Positions 33,376 to 42,385 of a DNA stretch of 64,000 nt are shown here, piece after piece. The notes below the pieces were generated by a model. It was not told the DNA's origin, searched no databases, and worked only from the letters and a program-made list of their open reading frames with translations. How positions within the stretch are numbered: position 1 is the stretch's first letter; every line of letters begins with the position of its first letter. This DNA comes from UBA9732 sp963599445 (GTDB lineage: Bacteria; Spirochaetota; Spirochaetia; Sphaerochaetales; Sphaerochaetaceae): NCBI GenBank assembly GCA_963599445.1, contig CAVBWZ010000009.1, forward strand, positions 1 through 64,000, in the 5' to 3' direction. The position numbers and the translations under genes are program-made.

Positions 33376-34200
33376 TCAGCTGAAGTTCCTTATCATCCAA
33401 TCATAGAACCTGTCACCAAAAAGCTTATGCATCAAAATCATCGGCCTACCCATGAAACCTCTGCAATAGCGTGTTTTAGGATGCCTTTTCATAACCGCTT
33501 TCCTTACGGTTCTACCTATAACTGCAGGAGAGGAAAGCATTTTCCCTGTATAGTTTCTAACCATCCCGCTCGCCGCTTTCTCAGCTTCCTTTCCATAGGC
33601 ACCACCCATTGAAGTCCTTTTCAAGTTCTCTGCAGCAATGATTCCCCAATCGGTCTTGATTCCGCCTGGCTCCACAACGATAACATCGATGCCAAAGGGC
33701 TTCAATTCCAAACGTAGACAGTCAGAGAACCCTTCCACGGCAAATTTGGTTGCATGATACCACCCTCCAAACTTCGTCCATATCTTACCGCCCATAGAGG
33801 AAATGTTCACAATCTTTCCATAATGGTTTTTCCTCATGCAAGGGACAATGCATTGAACAAGTCCGGCCATTCCAAATAGGTTTACATCGAACTGTCGCCT
33901 AGCCTCTTCCAGCGGCACATCCTCGATTGCTCCATAGGAACCATAGCCAGCGTTGTTCACAAGAACATCTACACGTCCCTCCTTTAGGATGATTTCATCC
34001 GCACAGGCCTTGATTGAGTCCTCTTTCGTCAAATCAAGGGAAACAGGTATGATGCCATATCCCCTTAGGTGCTCCATATTGCCAACACGCCTTGCAGCTC
34101 CATACACCTTGAACCCATACATGGCAAGCTCCCTTGCAATGGATTCTCCAATACCACCCGATGCCCCAGTTACAAGAGCTACTTTCACTGTCTTGTTCAT
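33376..34200 (-). CDS. Short-chain dehydrogenase/reductase
   Basis: Classical SDR of 274 residues: Rossmann TGASGGIG near the start, NNAG (NNAGYGSYG), catalytic Ser (NISSMGG) and YHATK with the Tyr/Lys pair. The substrate is unknown; the closest functional notes for this subtype are ketone or steroid-like reductases. It is followed by an AraC regulator gene in the same direction. Confidence 0.88.
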   Translation of the reverse strand: MNKTVKVALVTGASGGIGESIARELAMYGFKVYGAARRVGNMEHLRGYGIIPVSLDLTKEDSIKACADEIILKEGRVDVLVNNAGYGSYGAIEDVPLEEARRQFDVNLFGMAGLVQCIVPCMRKNHYGKIVNISSMGGKIWTKFGGWYHATKFAVEGFSDCLRLELKPFGIDVIVVEPGGIKTDWGIIAAENLKRTSMGGAYGKEAEKAASGMVRNYTGKMLSSPAVIGRTVRKAVMKRHPKTRYCRGFMGRPMILMHKLFGDRFYDWMIRNFS

Positions 34201-34313
34201 CCTAAGTTCTCCAAAATATCTTCCTGATATTCCTTAATTGTAGCCTTGTAGGATAAAAGACTTAATAGCGCAAGACGCCAATACAGCTGCAATTGACGCC
34301 AAATTTCGTGCAA

Positions 34314-34418
34314 ATGGCAAAGAAAAAGGTTCTTCACGTTTTCCTCGGGGATGAACCTCTGACGGACGGGATCGAGAGATACCTTATGAGTGTGAAGAAG
34401 CAGTCCTCGTTGCGGTAG
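34314..34418 (+). pseudogene. Possible glycosyltransferase N-terminal remnant
   Basis: A 34-codon frame from ATG reading KKKVLHVFLGDEPLTDGIER then YLMSV resembles the first strand and helix of GT-B glycosyltransferases ('KKVLHVF....GGIE.YLM'). It ends in TAG and has no Shine-Dalgarno and no continuation. I read it as a relic rather than a gene. Confidence 0.3.
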
Positions 34419-34443
34419 CCGTACGATGTTCTTAAATCAGATT

Positions 34444-34522
34444 GTTACAGCAAACCATGTTATTGTCGTTTGTTGTAACGTTTCTGTTACAGCATTTGCG
34501 GTTTCTGGACTTTGCTGTAACA
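34444..34522. other. Two consecutive hairpins built from GTTACAGCA arms
   Basis: Hairpin 1 pairs GTTACAGCAAAC (34444-34455) with GTTTGTTGTAAC (34468-34479), one mismatch. Hairpin 2 pairs TGTTACAGCA (34485-34494) with TGCTGTAACA (34513-34522), perfect. The rest of 34201-34740 holds only the glycosyltransferase relic; no other gene is supported. Confidence 0.6.
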
Positions 34523-34740
34523 CCAAAGCCGTTGCTTTCCCTACAAATGAGGAGGACATTGGTTTACGGACAATGCACGATGACATGAAAGGCCTTGTTT
34601 TCGCTGTTTGTGTGCATGGTTTTGCCTGGAGAAGCGCTTTTCTGCCGTTTTCATGTCATTTTGGGCATACCCTCCACTCTCAGGGATATCTCCAGCCTCC
34701 TTCCTTCAGAAGCTCATACCCGAGAAAAGCGTGAAGAGCA

Positions 34741-34772
34741 AAGAAAAAGGCTTGGAAGAACTCCAAGCCTCT
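34741..34772 (-). terminator. Terminator of tRNA-Val
   Basis: AGGCTTGGA and TCCAAGCCT pair around a 5-nt loop, and the minus-strand stem is followed by TTTTTCTTT. It starts just beyond the tRNA 3' end. Confidence 0.8.
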
Positions 34773-34776
34773 AAGT

Positions 34777-34848
34777 TACGCGGAATAGGGTTTGAACCTA
34801 TGACCTTCACCACGTCAAGGTGACACTCTCCCGCTGAGTTACCCGCGC
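34777..34848 (-). tRNA. tRNA-Val (GAC)
   Basis: Folds into a full cloverleaf of 72 nt: acceptor GCGCGGG with UCCGCGU (first pair G-U), D arm ACUC/GAGU, anticodon stem UCACC/GGUGA with loop UUGACGU (anticodon GAC), T arm AUAGG-UUCAAAC-CCUAU, discriminator A. CCA is not encoded. A promoter lies just upstream and a terminator just downstream. Confidence 0.92.
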
Positions 34849-34860
34849 ATTACTCTCCCA

Positions 34861-34888
34861 ATTATGCACGAAAAACAAAAAGTGTCTA
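34861..34888 (-). promoter_or_regulatory. Promoter of tRNA-Val
   Basis: -35 TAGACA (34883-34888), 16-bp spacer, -10 CATAAT (34861-34866) on the minus strand, placing the start of transcription a few bases before the tRNA. Confidence 0.5.
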
Positions 34889-35056
34889 GTGGGTGTTCAC
34901 CAAACATGAAAACTTTCCTTCCTTGGCCAATTCAAGCAAAACACCAAATCGGTCATAATTCAGCACCCCTTAGAACTCTTGTTTATTTTTTCTATATTTT
35001 TCTATTGTTTCCAATAATGCCCTTCCTCCACAGGACTGTCAACATCAAAACCAAAG

Positions 35057-35212
35057 GACTGTGACAGTGCTTGGTGCACGGCTTGAGCGCATCAACGACG
35101 GCTGTCGTCCAAAGAACGAGAAACTCGTTCGAAGTTATTTGCAGCGAGAACAAGGAAGAAGGACTGCGACAGTACTAGCTGTACGGCGCAGTCCGAACTG
35201 ACGCAGTTATCA
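35057..35212. repeat. Structured repeat locus 3 (two copies)
   Basis: Copy 1 (35057-35110) has a GTGC...GCAC core and matches the copy near 20829 almost base for base. It is followed by an AACGAG-AAA-CTCGTT hairpin (35115-35129). Copy 2 pairs GGACTGCG (35161-35168) with CGCAGTCC (35187-35194) around a GTAC...GTAC core and ends in the GAACTGACGCAG box that overlaps the kbl stop codon. On the minus strand copy 2 is followed by TTCTTCC. Between the tRNA promoter and 35056 nothing else is seen. Confidence 0.7.
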
Positions 35213-36409
35213 CTGCAAAGAACGAGCAACCTTTATGAAAGCGGAAACAACCTTGTCTATCTGCTCTGGCGTATGCACCGCGGAAAGCTGAACCCTTATG
35301 CGGGCCTTGCCCTTTGGAACCACGGGATAGCAGAAGCCAATGACGTACACGCCCTCTTTCAAAAGGGCATCGGCCATCTTCACGGCCTTGACCTCATCGT
35401 AGAGCATCACTGGAACTATGGCCGTATTGCCAGGGACGAGGTCGAACCCGGCCGCCTCCATCTTGGAGCGGAAAAGCCTTGCGTTCTCCATGGTCTTTTC
35501 ACGGTATGGATTGCCGTTTTCAAGAAGCTCTATGACCTTCATCGTTCCACCTGCCACAGCAGGGGCCAAGGTATTGGAGAAGAGGTATGGGCGTGCGCGC
35601 TGGCGGAACAGGTCTATGAGCTCCTGACGACCGCTTATGCATCCACCGCTTGCCCCTCCAAGGGCCTTCCCAAAGGTTGTGGTAATCAAATCCACCTTGT
35701 CCTGAAGCCCATAGTATTCGGCCGTACCACGGCCTGTAGCACCAATATAGCCAGTGGAATGCGAGTCATCCACCATGACCAGGCTACCGTACCGTTCTGC
35801 AAGGGTGCATATTTCATCAAGCTTTGCAATGTCTCCATCCATGGAGAAGACGCCATCCGTGCAAATTATCATGCGCCTGCAGCCTAAGGAGACAGCCTCT
35901 TTCAGACACTTCTCAAGCTCAGCCATGTCGCTGTGCTTGTACCTGAAACGCTTTGCCTTGCACAGACGAACACCGTCTATTATGGAAGCATGGTTCAGTT
36001 CATCGCTTATGATTGCATCATCGGCGCCTAGAAGAGGCTCGAACACCGCGCCGTTTGCATCGAAGCAGGAGGAGAACAGAATGGTGTCGTCCGTTCCAAG
36101 GAACGAACTTATCTTTCTCTCCAGATCCTTGTGGAGCTTCTGAGTTCCGCAGATGAAACGCACGGACGAAAGGCCGTAGCCCCACACGTCCATGGCAGCC
36201 TTGGCGGCCTCGATGACCTCCCTGTTGTCTGCAAGTCCAAGATAGTTGTTGGCGCAGAAGTTCAGCACGTCCACTACGCTTCCGTCCGGGTTCTGGACCT
36301 TTATGAGGCCGCTCTGTGCGGAGACGATGACCCGTTCCTTCTTCGAGAGGCCCTGCTCTTCAAGGCCATCCAAAAACTCCCTAAGCTCCTTTCTAAGCAC
36401 ATCCGTCAT
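35210..36409 (-). CDS. kbl: 2-amino-3-ketobutyrate CoA ligase (glycine C-acetyltransferase)
   Basis: PLP enzyme that cleaves 2-amino-3-ketobutyrate with CoA to glycine and acetyl-CoA, the second step of threonine breakdown. It has the alpha-oxoamine synthase features: NNYLGLA, DELNHASIIDG, DDSHSTG, and TTFGKALGGASGG with the PLP Lys. Length 399 is typical. The gene follows tdh by 3 bp, so the two form an operon. Its stop codon lies inside a structured repeat. Confidence 0.95.
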   Translation of the reverse strand: MTDVLRKELREFLDGLEEQGLSKKERVIVSAQSGLIKVQNPDGSVVDVLNFCANNYLGLADNREVIEAAKAAMDVWGYGLSSVRFICGTQKLHKDLERKISSFLGTDDTILFSSCFDANGAVFEPLLGADDAIISDELNHASIIDGVRLCKAKRFRYKHSDMAELEKCLKEAVSLGCRRMIICTDGVFSMDGDIAKLDEICTLAERYGSLVMVDDSHSTGYIGATGRGTAEYYGLQDKVDLITTTFGKALGGASGGCISGRQELIDLFRQRARPYLFSNTLAPAVAGGTMKVIELLENGNPYREKTMENARLFRSKMEAAGFDLVPGNTAIVPVMLYDEVKAVKMADALLKEGVYVIGFCYPVVPKGKARIRVQLSAVHTPEQIDKVVSAFIKVARSLQ

Positions 36410-36412
36410 ATC

Positions 36413-37363
36413 TCAACCCCTCCTTGCCTGTATGGTTCTTATCATGTCCTCCGTCATGGATTCCAAGTCGTAGTCCGGCTTCCAGCCCCACTCAACCCTA
36501 GCGGCGTAGTCCTCAAGGCAATCGGGCCAGGAATCGGCTATGGCCTGCTTGACAGGGTCTATTTCGTAGCCAATGGTGAAATCCGGAATCAGGTTCCTTA
36601 TGTAGGCGGCCTGCTCCTCCGGGCAGAAGCTCATGGAGGCTATGTTGAATGCGTTTCTGTGGCGTAGCTTGTCCGGATTGGCCTCCATGACCTGGATTGC
36701 GGCCTTGACGGCATCAGGCATGTATATCATGTCAAGGTAGGTGTCACTTCGAAGGAAGCATTCGTAGTGGTGCTTCTCCACCGCGGCATAGTAGATGTCA
36801 ACCGCATAGTCCGTCGTACCGCCGCCTGGAGGGGTCATGTTGCTTATGACACCAGGGAAGCGCACACCACGGGTGTCTACGTCGTACTTGTGGTAGTAGT
36901 AGTCGCAAAGAAGCTCGCCTGCCACCTTGGACACGCCGTAGATCGATGTTGGACGCTGTATCGTGTCCTGTGGGGTGTACTGCTTTGGAGTTGAAGGTCC
37001 AAAGGCCCCAATGGAGGAAGGTGTGAACACGGCGCACTTCTCCTGACGCGCAACCTCAAGGGTTGTTATGAGACCGTTCATGTTTATGTCCCATGCACGC
37101 TGCGGGTTGCGCTCGGCAGTCGCGGAAAGTATTGCGGCCAAATGGTATATAGTATCTATTTTATGCTTTTTGACGACCTCAAGGAGCTTTTCTCCGTCGC
37201 GGCTGTCCATCTTGTAGAACGGGCCGCCTTGGACAAGGTCCAAGTTGACGTCGTCGCGGATATCGGTAAGGACGACGTTGTCGCTTCCGTATTTCCTCCT
37301 CAATCCAATGGCTATCTCAGACCCCAACTGGCCTAGAGAGCCCACAACCAGAATGTTCTTCAC
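36413..37363 (-). CDS. tdh: L-threonine dehydrogenase, SDR/epimerase type
   Basis: NAD-dependent oxidation of threonine to 2-amino-3-ketobutyrate. This is the short-chain, epimerase-like class, not the zinc type: NILVVGSLGQLGSEI at the N-terminus, SSIGAFGP and YGVSK(V) catalytic residues, and a C-terminal substrate segment RVEWGWKPDYD. The GTG at 37363 (316 aa) is chosen because GGAGG lies upstream at the right distance. kbl follows directly. Confidence 0.92.
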   Translation of the reverse strand: MKNILVVGSLGQLGSEIAIGLRRKYGSDNVVLTDIRDDVNLDLVQGGPFYKMDSRDGEKLLEVVKKHKIDTIYHLAAILSATAERNPQRAWDINMNGLITTLEVARQEKCAVFTPSSIGAFGPSTPKQYTPQDTIQRPTSIYGVSKVAGELLCDYYYHKYDVDTRGVRFPGVISNMTPPGGGTTDYAVDIYYAAVEKHHYECFLRSDTYLDMIYMPDAVKAAIQVMEANPDKLRHRNAFNIASMSFCPEEQAAYIRNLIPDFTIGYEIDPVKQAIADSWPDCLEDYAARVEWGWKPDYDLESMTEDMIRTIQARRG

Positions 37364-37442
37364 AAACGGGCCTCCACGAAACCTCGTATACAGGGACTCC
37401 AAGTCCCTCGTAATTCATTGACAGCAAAAGCTGTTGGCACTA

Positions 37443-37562
37443 GAATTGGACCAAATGCGGACCCCTCGCCAACGCTCCTGCCAAAGCTTCCGTCAAGGCT
37501 TCATCCAAAGCTGAACCAAAGACGGAACCAAAACAGAGCCCAACCGTAGGACCCGTACAAAG
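37443..37562. repeat. Degenerate 12-bp tandem array
   Basis: About ten 12-bp units, best in the middle (TGCCAAAGCTTC, CGTCAAGGCTTC, ATCCAAAGCTGA, ACCAAAGACGGA). It lies in the tdh leader between promoter and start codon, so it would be transcribed. Confidence 0.6.
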
Positions 37563-37594
37563 TTCAGTATAGTGAACGAATTTTGATATGTCAA
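37562..37594 (-). promoter_or_regulatory. tdh-kbl promoter with palindromic operator
   Basis: On the minus strand, consensus -35 TTGACA (37589-37594), 17-bp spacer and -10 TATACT (37566-37571). The inverted repeat GTTCA-N6-TGAAC (37562-37577) covers the -10 and also contains a plus-strand TATAGT. It lies 200 bp from tdh and 112 bp from the divergent XRE-cupin gene, which may bind here. Confidence 0.6.
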
Positions 37595-37689
37595 AACAAA
37601 AGAACGCCTTTCAGCGATTCAGCGACAAAACGAAATCGCCAAGAAGCACGTTCCTGTTGCTGACCAACCACTGACCAAGGAGAGAGAAC

Positions 37690-38259
37690 ATGGAAGCCCC
37701 TCCAATGATAGGAAAGAACATACAGAAGATGCGCACCGACCGCGGACTCACGCTCAACGTGCTGTCGGAGAAGTCCGGCGTCTCAAAGGCCATGCTGAGC
37801 CAGATAGAGTCAGACAAGGTCAACCCAACCGTGGCAACGGTATGGAAGATTGCAAAGGGCCTTGGGGTGGACCTCAACGAGCTACTCAGCACGGACGCAC
37901 TGCCAAAGAGGGTTTTCAGCGTGAACCCCAATGAAACCAAGAGCGCTTCGTCTCTTGAGATGGTGGACCACGGTGTAACCATAAAGGTGCTTTCTCCTCT
38001 CAACATGGTTGAGGAGCTTGAGATGTATCTCCTTACGCTTCCTGTAGGCACGGAGCTTCCATCAGAGCCTCACTACCCCGGCACGCAGGAGTTCCTCACA
38101 ATCCTCAAGGGACAGGTCACAGTCACGGCTGGGGAGAACTCCGCAACCCTCAAGAAGGGGGATTTCCTCGTCTACCACTGCGATGTAGACCATACGATCG
38201 CCAACAGCGGCAGCCAGCCGGCTGAGGTCCACATGGTCGTGAGGTATACCAAAAAATGA
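37690..38259 (+). CDS. XRE-family regulator with cupin domain
   Basis: Residues 8-65 are an HTH_3 domain (RGLTLNVLSEKSGVSKAMLSQIE) and 110-185 a small cupin (PGTQEFLTILKGQVTV, then KKGDFLVYHCDVDH). This class (PuuR-like) senses small metabolites, often amino acids or amines. It is divergent from tdh-kbl with a palindrome in between, and 13 bp upstream of prfA, so it may be co-transcribed with the translation genes. Confidence 0.88.
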   Translation: MEAPPMIGKNIQKMRTDRGLTLNVLSEKSGVSKAMLSQIESDKVNPTVATVWKIAKGLGVDLNELLSTDALPKRVFSVNPNETKSASSLEMVDHGVTIKVLSPLNMVEELEMYLLTLPVGTELPSEPHYPGTQEFLTILKGQVTVTAGENSATLKKGDFLVYHCDVDHTIANSGSQPAEVHMVVRYTKK

Positions 38260-38272
38260 GGTACACCAAGAA

Positions 38273-39337
38273 ATGATAGAGAAGCTAGACGAATTCAAAG
38301 GACAGCTCGAGGAGCTGGACACAAAACTATCGGACCCTAATGTCATGAAGGACATGTCCGCCTACAAGAACCTCATGCAGGAAAGAAGCCGCCTTGTGCC
38401 AATCGTTGAGGAACTGACGAATCTCAAGGCCCTGACCGAAGAGCTCAAGGACAACGAAGCCCTTTCCAAGGAGAGCGACCCAGACATTGCAGAGATGGCC
38501 AAAGAGGAGATTCCAGCTCTCAAGGAAAGGATCGAGCAGACCCAGAAGCGCTGCAAGATGCTCCTCGTCCCACCTGATCCAATGGAAGGCAAGGACATAA
38601 TCATGGAGATAAGGGCCGGCACGGGTGGAGAGGAAGCGGCCCTCTTTGCAGCCGACCTCTATAGAATGTACACATACTATGCCGAGTCCATGCACTGGAA
38701 GCTTGAGGAGATAAGCTCCAACGCAACGGAGCTTGGAGGCTACAAGGAGATAATCGTCTCCATATCAGGCAAGGACGTCTATGGCTCGCTCAGGTGGGAA
38801 AGCGGCGTCCATCGTGTCCAAAGGGTTCCGGAGACCGAAAGCGGCGGCAGGATACACACATCAGCCGTGACTGTTGCAGTCCTTCCTGAGGCGGAGGAAA
38901 CGGAAGTCGAAATCCGTCAGGAGGACCTTCGCATAGACGTCATGCGTGCAGGCGGCCCCGGCGGACAGTGCGTCAACACCACTGAAAGCGCCGTGAGGAT
39001 CACGCACATCCCAACAGGACTCGTCGTGATATGCCAGAACCAGAAGTCACAGCTCCAGAACAAGGCGGAGGCCATGAGGGTCCTGCGTTCAAGGCTGTAC
39101 GATCTCGAAGCCGGCAGGAAGGCCAAGGAACGTGCAGAGGAACGCAAGAGCCAGGTTGGAAGCGGCGACCGCAGCGAGCGCATACGCACGTACAACTTCC
39201 CACAGAACAGGCTCACCGACCACAGGATAAACCTCACGCTCTACAAGCTGGACCTCATCATGGAAGGCCATCTTGAAGACGTCGTGGAGGCCCTCAAGAT
39301 AGCCGCAGGCGAAGAAGCCCTCAAGGAAGCGCAGTGA
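38273..39337 (+). CDS. prfA: Peptide chain release factor 1
   Basis: Ends translation at UAA and UAG. It shows the codon-recognition region with RVPETESGGRIHTS (PxT class, here PET) and the catalytic GGQ (AGGPGGQCVNTTESAVRI), whose Gln is methylated by PrmC, encoded next with a 4-bp overlap. Length 354 is normal. Confidence 0.97.
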   Translation: MIEKLDEFKGQLEELDTKLSDPNVMKDMSAYKNLMQERSRLVPIVEELTNLKALTEELKDNEALSKESDPDIAEMAKEEIPALKERIEQTQKRCKMLLVPPDPMEGKDIIMEIRAGTGGEEAALFAADLYRMYTYYAESMHWKLEEISSNATELGGYKEIIVSISGKDVYGSLRWESGVHRVQRVPETESGGRIHTSAVTVAVLPEAEETEVEIRQEDLRIDVMRAGGPGGQCVNTTESAVRITHIPTGLVVICQNQKSQLQNKAEAMRVLRSRLYDLEAGRKAKERAEERKSQVGSGDRSERIRTYNFPQNRLTDHRINLTLYKLDLIMEGHLEDVVEALKIAAGEEALKEAQ

Positions 39338-40284
39338 CACTCGACCAACTGTATCGCGAGTGTTCCCGCACCATAGGAAGCGCAAGCGACACCCCTGCAT
39401 TGGACGCACGCATCATCATCCAGGACGCACTTGGACTGGATGACAGCGCCTTCTTGCTCAAAGGCCCGCACGAAGTCCCCTCTTTGGAAGCAGAACGCAT
39501 ACTTGGCATGGCCCACCGCCGCAAGGAAGGCACTCCGGTTGCATACATCATAGGCCACAGGGGCTTCTTCATGGACGATTTTCTTGTCAACGAAAGCACC
39601 CTCATCCCCCGTGCCGACACAGAGGTCCTCGTCGAGCACGCAATCTCAAAATCGAAGCCCATAATCCTACACAAGACCGATAATATTGCGCATAGCCCTG
39701 CAAACAAGCCACTGTTATCGATTCTGGATCTATGCTGTGGAACGGGTTGCATAGGAATATCGCTTGCAAAGTCATTGGCAATGGAGCTTTCGGTTCCGGA
39801 ACCCTCAGAATGCAGTTCAGGCGACATCATAGACCTCACCCTCTCCGACATCTCAGAGGATGCTGCAACTGTGTGCAGACACAACGCCTTGAACATCCTA
39901 GGCTATGGTTGCAAACCCTTCAAAGTCTGGTGGAACACAGTCACAGGAGACCTCTTTTCAACAGTTGGGGACTCACGCTTCGACATCATAGTGACGAACC
40001 CTCCGTATATACGAAGCGACGTGATTCCCAAGCTGGATGAACAGGTCAAGAGAGAGCCCATGCTTGCACTGGATGGAGGTGCCAACGGCCTTGACATCAT
40101 TGGACGTATAGTGAAAGCCGCACCAGAGCATATCACAGCCAACGGCTGGATGCTCATGGAAATCGGTTTTGACCAAGGTGATGCCGTGAAGAGGATGTTC
40201 CATGATGCGGGTTTTGTTGACGTGTCCGTGGAAAGGGACCTTGGAGGGCGTGACAGAGTGGTCATGGGAAGGATTTCAGAGTAG
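39334..40284 (+). CDS. prmC: Release factor glutamine methyltransferase
   Basis: SAM-dependent enzyme that methylates the GGQ glutamine of release factors. SAM motif LDLCCGTGCIGI and substrate motif NPPYI are present, plus the N-terminal helical bundle. The GTG start overlaps the prfA stop. An insertion of about 25 residues between motif I and the next strand is longer than usual. Confidence 0.95.
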   Translation: MTLDQLYRECSRTIGSASDTPALDARIIIQDALGLDDSAFLLKGPHEVPSLEAERILGMAHRRKEGTPVAYIIGHRGFFMDDFLVNESTLIPRADTEVLVEHAISKSKPIILHKTDNIAHSPANKPLLSILDLCCGTGCIGISLAKSLAMELSVPEPSECSSGDIIDLTLSDISEDAATVCRHNALNILGYGCKPFKVWWNTVTGDLFSTVGDSRFDIIVTNPPYIRSDVIPKLDEQVKREPMLALDGGANGLDIIGRIVKAAPEHITANGWMLMEIGFDQGDAVKRMFHDAGFVDVSVERDLGGRDRVVMGRISE

Positions 40285-40316
40285 AATAACGCAGACGAAC
40301 GGTCAGGAAGGTTGGT

Positions 40317-42362
40317 ATGTACGAAGAGCTTGTGAAAAGATTCATGCAAAAGGTCACCAAGTACTCGCAGGAGGACCATGACAAGATAGAGAAGGCAGCC
40401 TACTATGCGAACCTCAAGCATGAGAACCAGAAACGCAAGAGCGGAGAGCCGTACATAATCCATCCCCTTGCTGTCGCCGAGACCCTAATCCAAATGAACA
40501 TGGATGCGGACACGGTGTGCGCAGGCCTTCTGCACGATGTCATAGAGGACACGGATACATCCGAGGAGAACATAACCGATCTCTTTGGCAGGAACGTGTG
40601 CGAACTCGTGCAGGGTGTGACGAAGATTGCAAACATCAAGAACCTATCCAAGAGTGCACAGGAGGCCGAGACCATAAGGAAGATGTTCATTGCAACGAGC
40701 AAGAACATGCCTGTCATAATCATCAAGCTTGCGGACAAGCTGCACAACATGCGAACGCTTCAGTACATGGATCCCACAAGGGCCAAGGAGATCGCAAGCG
40801 ACTGCCTTGACATATACGCACCACTTGCAGACCGCTTGGGTATCGCATGGATGAAGGCCGAGCTCGAGGATCTGAGCCTCAAGACGCTCAAGCCGGATAC
40901 CTACCAGTACATACAGGACTATCTGCTTTCCAAGCAGGGAGAGTTCGACAAGTACCTTGAAACCATAAAGAAGAAGATATCCAACGCCTGCATAGATGCG
41001 GGGATCAAGGGCATAAAGATAACATCCCGCTCCAAGCACACCTACTCCATCTACATGAAGATGAAGAAACGCCGCAAGGAGATAGACGAGATCTTCGACA
41101 TCCTTGGAGTGAGGGTGATATGCAACACCGTGCCTGAATGCTACACCTTGGTTGGAATAATCCACCAGCTGTGGCCGCCTATGGAAGGCCGATTCAAGGA
41201 CTACATAGCCATGCCAAAGGCCAACAACTACCAAAGCCTGCACACCACCATAATGACGATGAACGGCGTGATCCTCGAAGTCCAGATCCGCACCTACGAA
41301 ATGGATCAGATAGCGGAGTACGGCGTTGCATCCCACTGGGTCTACAAGGCAAGCCTTGGAGGTGCGCAGTCAAGCCAGAGCTGGGTCAACATGGACAGCC
41401 AGCAGCTTTCAAGGATAGCCTCCAAGCTCAAGACCTGGAACAACGAGATAGAGCAGAGCGAATCCTTCATGGACGACATAAAGAGCGAGCTTTTGAAGGA
41501 CACCATCTACGTGTTCACTCCAAAGGGACAGGCCATAGAGCTTCCCGTTGGAGCCACCGCCCTTGACTTTGCGTACACCATACATACGGAAATTGGAAAC
41601 CAGACCGTAAGTGCAAAGGCCAACGGTTCCATAATCCCACTGGGACAACCTCTTCAGAACACCCAGGTCATAGAAATAATCACCCAGAAGAACGCCCACC
41701 CAAGGGTCTCCTGGCTCAAATACGCCCATACCACAAGCGCACGAAGGAAGATAAGGGCGTGGCTGAACAAGTACGACGAGAACCTTCTCATCGAAAAGAA
41801 CATCATAGCCCACAAGAAGGACGTCGAGGCCGCCATAGCAAGCGAACCGGCACCTCAGGCCTCACAGGAACTTGCAGACAGCGACATAGTACGTCAGGTC
41901 AACAACGACAGCACGAAGAGCACCATAACCGTTGCCAAGAACCGCAACATAATGATAAGCATAGCCCAATGCTGCAACCCAGTTCCAGGAGATGCAATCG
42001 TCGGCTACATATCACGAGGCCGAGGAATCATAGTCCACAAGGAGGACTGTCCAAACCTTGCGCACATGTCGGAGATAGACCAGCGCAAGATAGATGTCGA
42101 ATGGGAGACCGCCGCAGAGACCGTCACACGCCGCTTCATGGTGACAAGCAAACGTACCCAGGACCTGTTCAGCGAAATAGAAGGGGCTCTACGCAACCAT
42201 TCAGGTCATCTTGTGGCGGGCAGTCTCATAGACGACGAGATTGGAAACCTAGTTGGGACGTTCACCGTGGAATGCGACAACGAGGAGTCGTTCAAGAAGG
42301 TCGTCAAATCCATACGAAACATTCCAAACGTGATAAAGATTGCCCCTGCACCCATGAATTAG
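40317..42362 (+). CDS. relA: Bifunctional (p)ppGpp synthetase/hydrolase
   Basis: Stringent-response enzyme with all domains: HD hydrolase (AGLLHDVIEDTD, and the later KLADKLHNMRT), synthetase (RSKHTYSIYMKMKKR, then CYTLVGIIHQLWPP), TGS (IYVFTPKGQAIELPVGATALDFAY) and C-terminal ACT. Because the HD residues are intact it should both make and degrade (p)ppGpp (Rel/SpoT type). Length 681 is slightly short of the usual 720-740. Confidence 0.95.
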   Translation: MYEELVKRFMQKVTKYSQEDHDKIEKAAYYANLKHENQKRKSGEPYIIHPLAVAETLIQMNMDADTVCAGLLHDVIEDTDTSEENITDLFGRNVCELVQGVTKIANIKNLSKSAQEAETIRKMFIATSKNMPVIIIKLADKLHNMRTLQYMDPTRAKEIASDCLDIYAPLADRLGIAWMKAELEDLSLKTLKPDTYQYIQDYLLSKQGEFDKYLETIKKKISNACIDAGIKGIKITSRSKHTYSIYMKMKKRRKEIDEIFDILGVRVICNTVPECYTLVGIIHQLWPPMEGRFKDYIAMPKANNYQSLHTTIMTMNGVILEVQIRTYEMDQIAEYGVASHWVYKASLGGAQSSQSWVNMDSQQLSRIASKLKTWNNEIEQSESFMDDIKSELLKDTIYVFTPKGQAIELPVGATALDFAYTIHTEIGNQTVSAKANGSIIPLGQPLQNTQVIEIITQKNAHPRVSWLKYAHTTSARRKIRAWLNKYDENLLIEKNIIAHKKDVEAAIASEPAPQASQELADSDIVRQVNNDSTKSTITVAKNRNIMISIAQCCNPVPGDAIVGYISRGRGIIVHKEDCPNLAHMSEIDQRKIDVEWETAAETVTRRFMVTSKRTQDLFSEIEGALRNHSGHLVAGSLIDDEIGNLVGTFTVECDNEESFKKVVKSIRNIPNVIKIAPAPMN

Positions 42363-42385
42363 GTATCATTGGGGCAGGAGTCGTC

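Noticed and set aside
34426..34734. A 102-codon plus-strand frame between the SDR gene and tRNA-Val
   Set aside because: It crosses both hairpins, is Cys/Phe-rich without a domain and has no Shine-Dalgarno.
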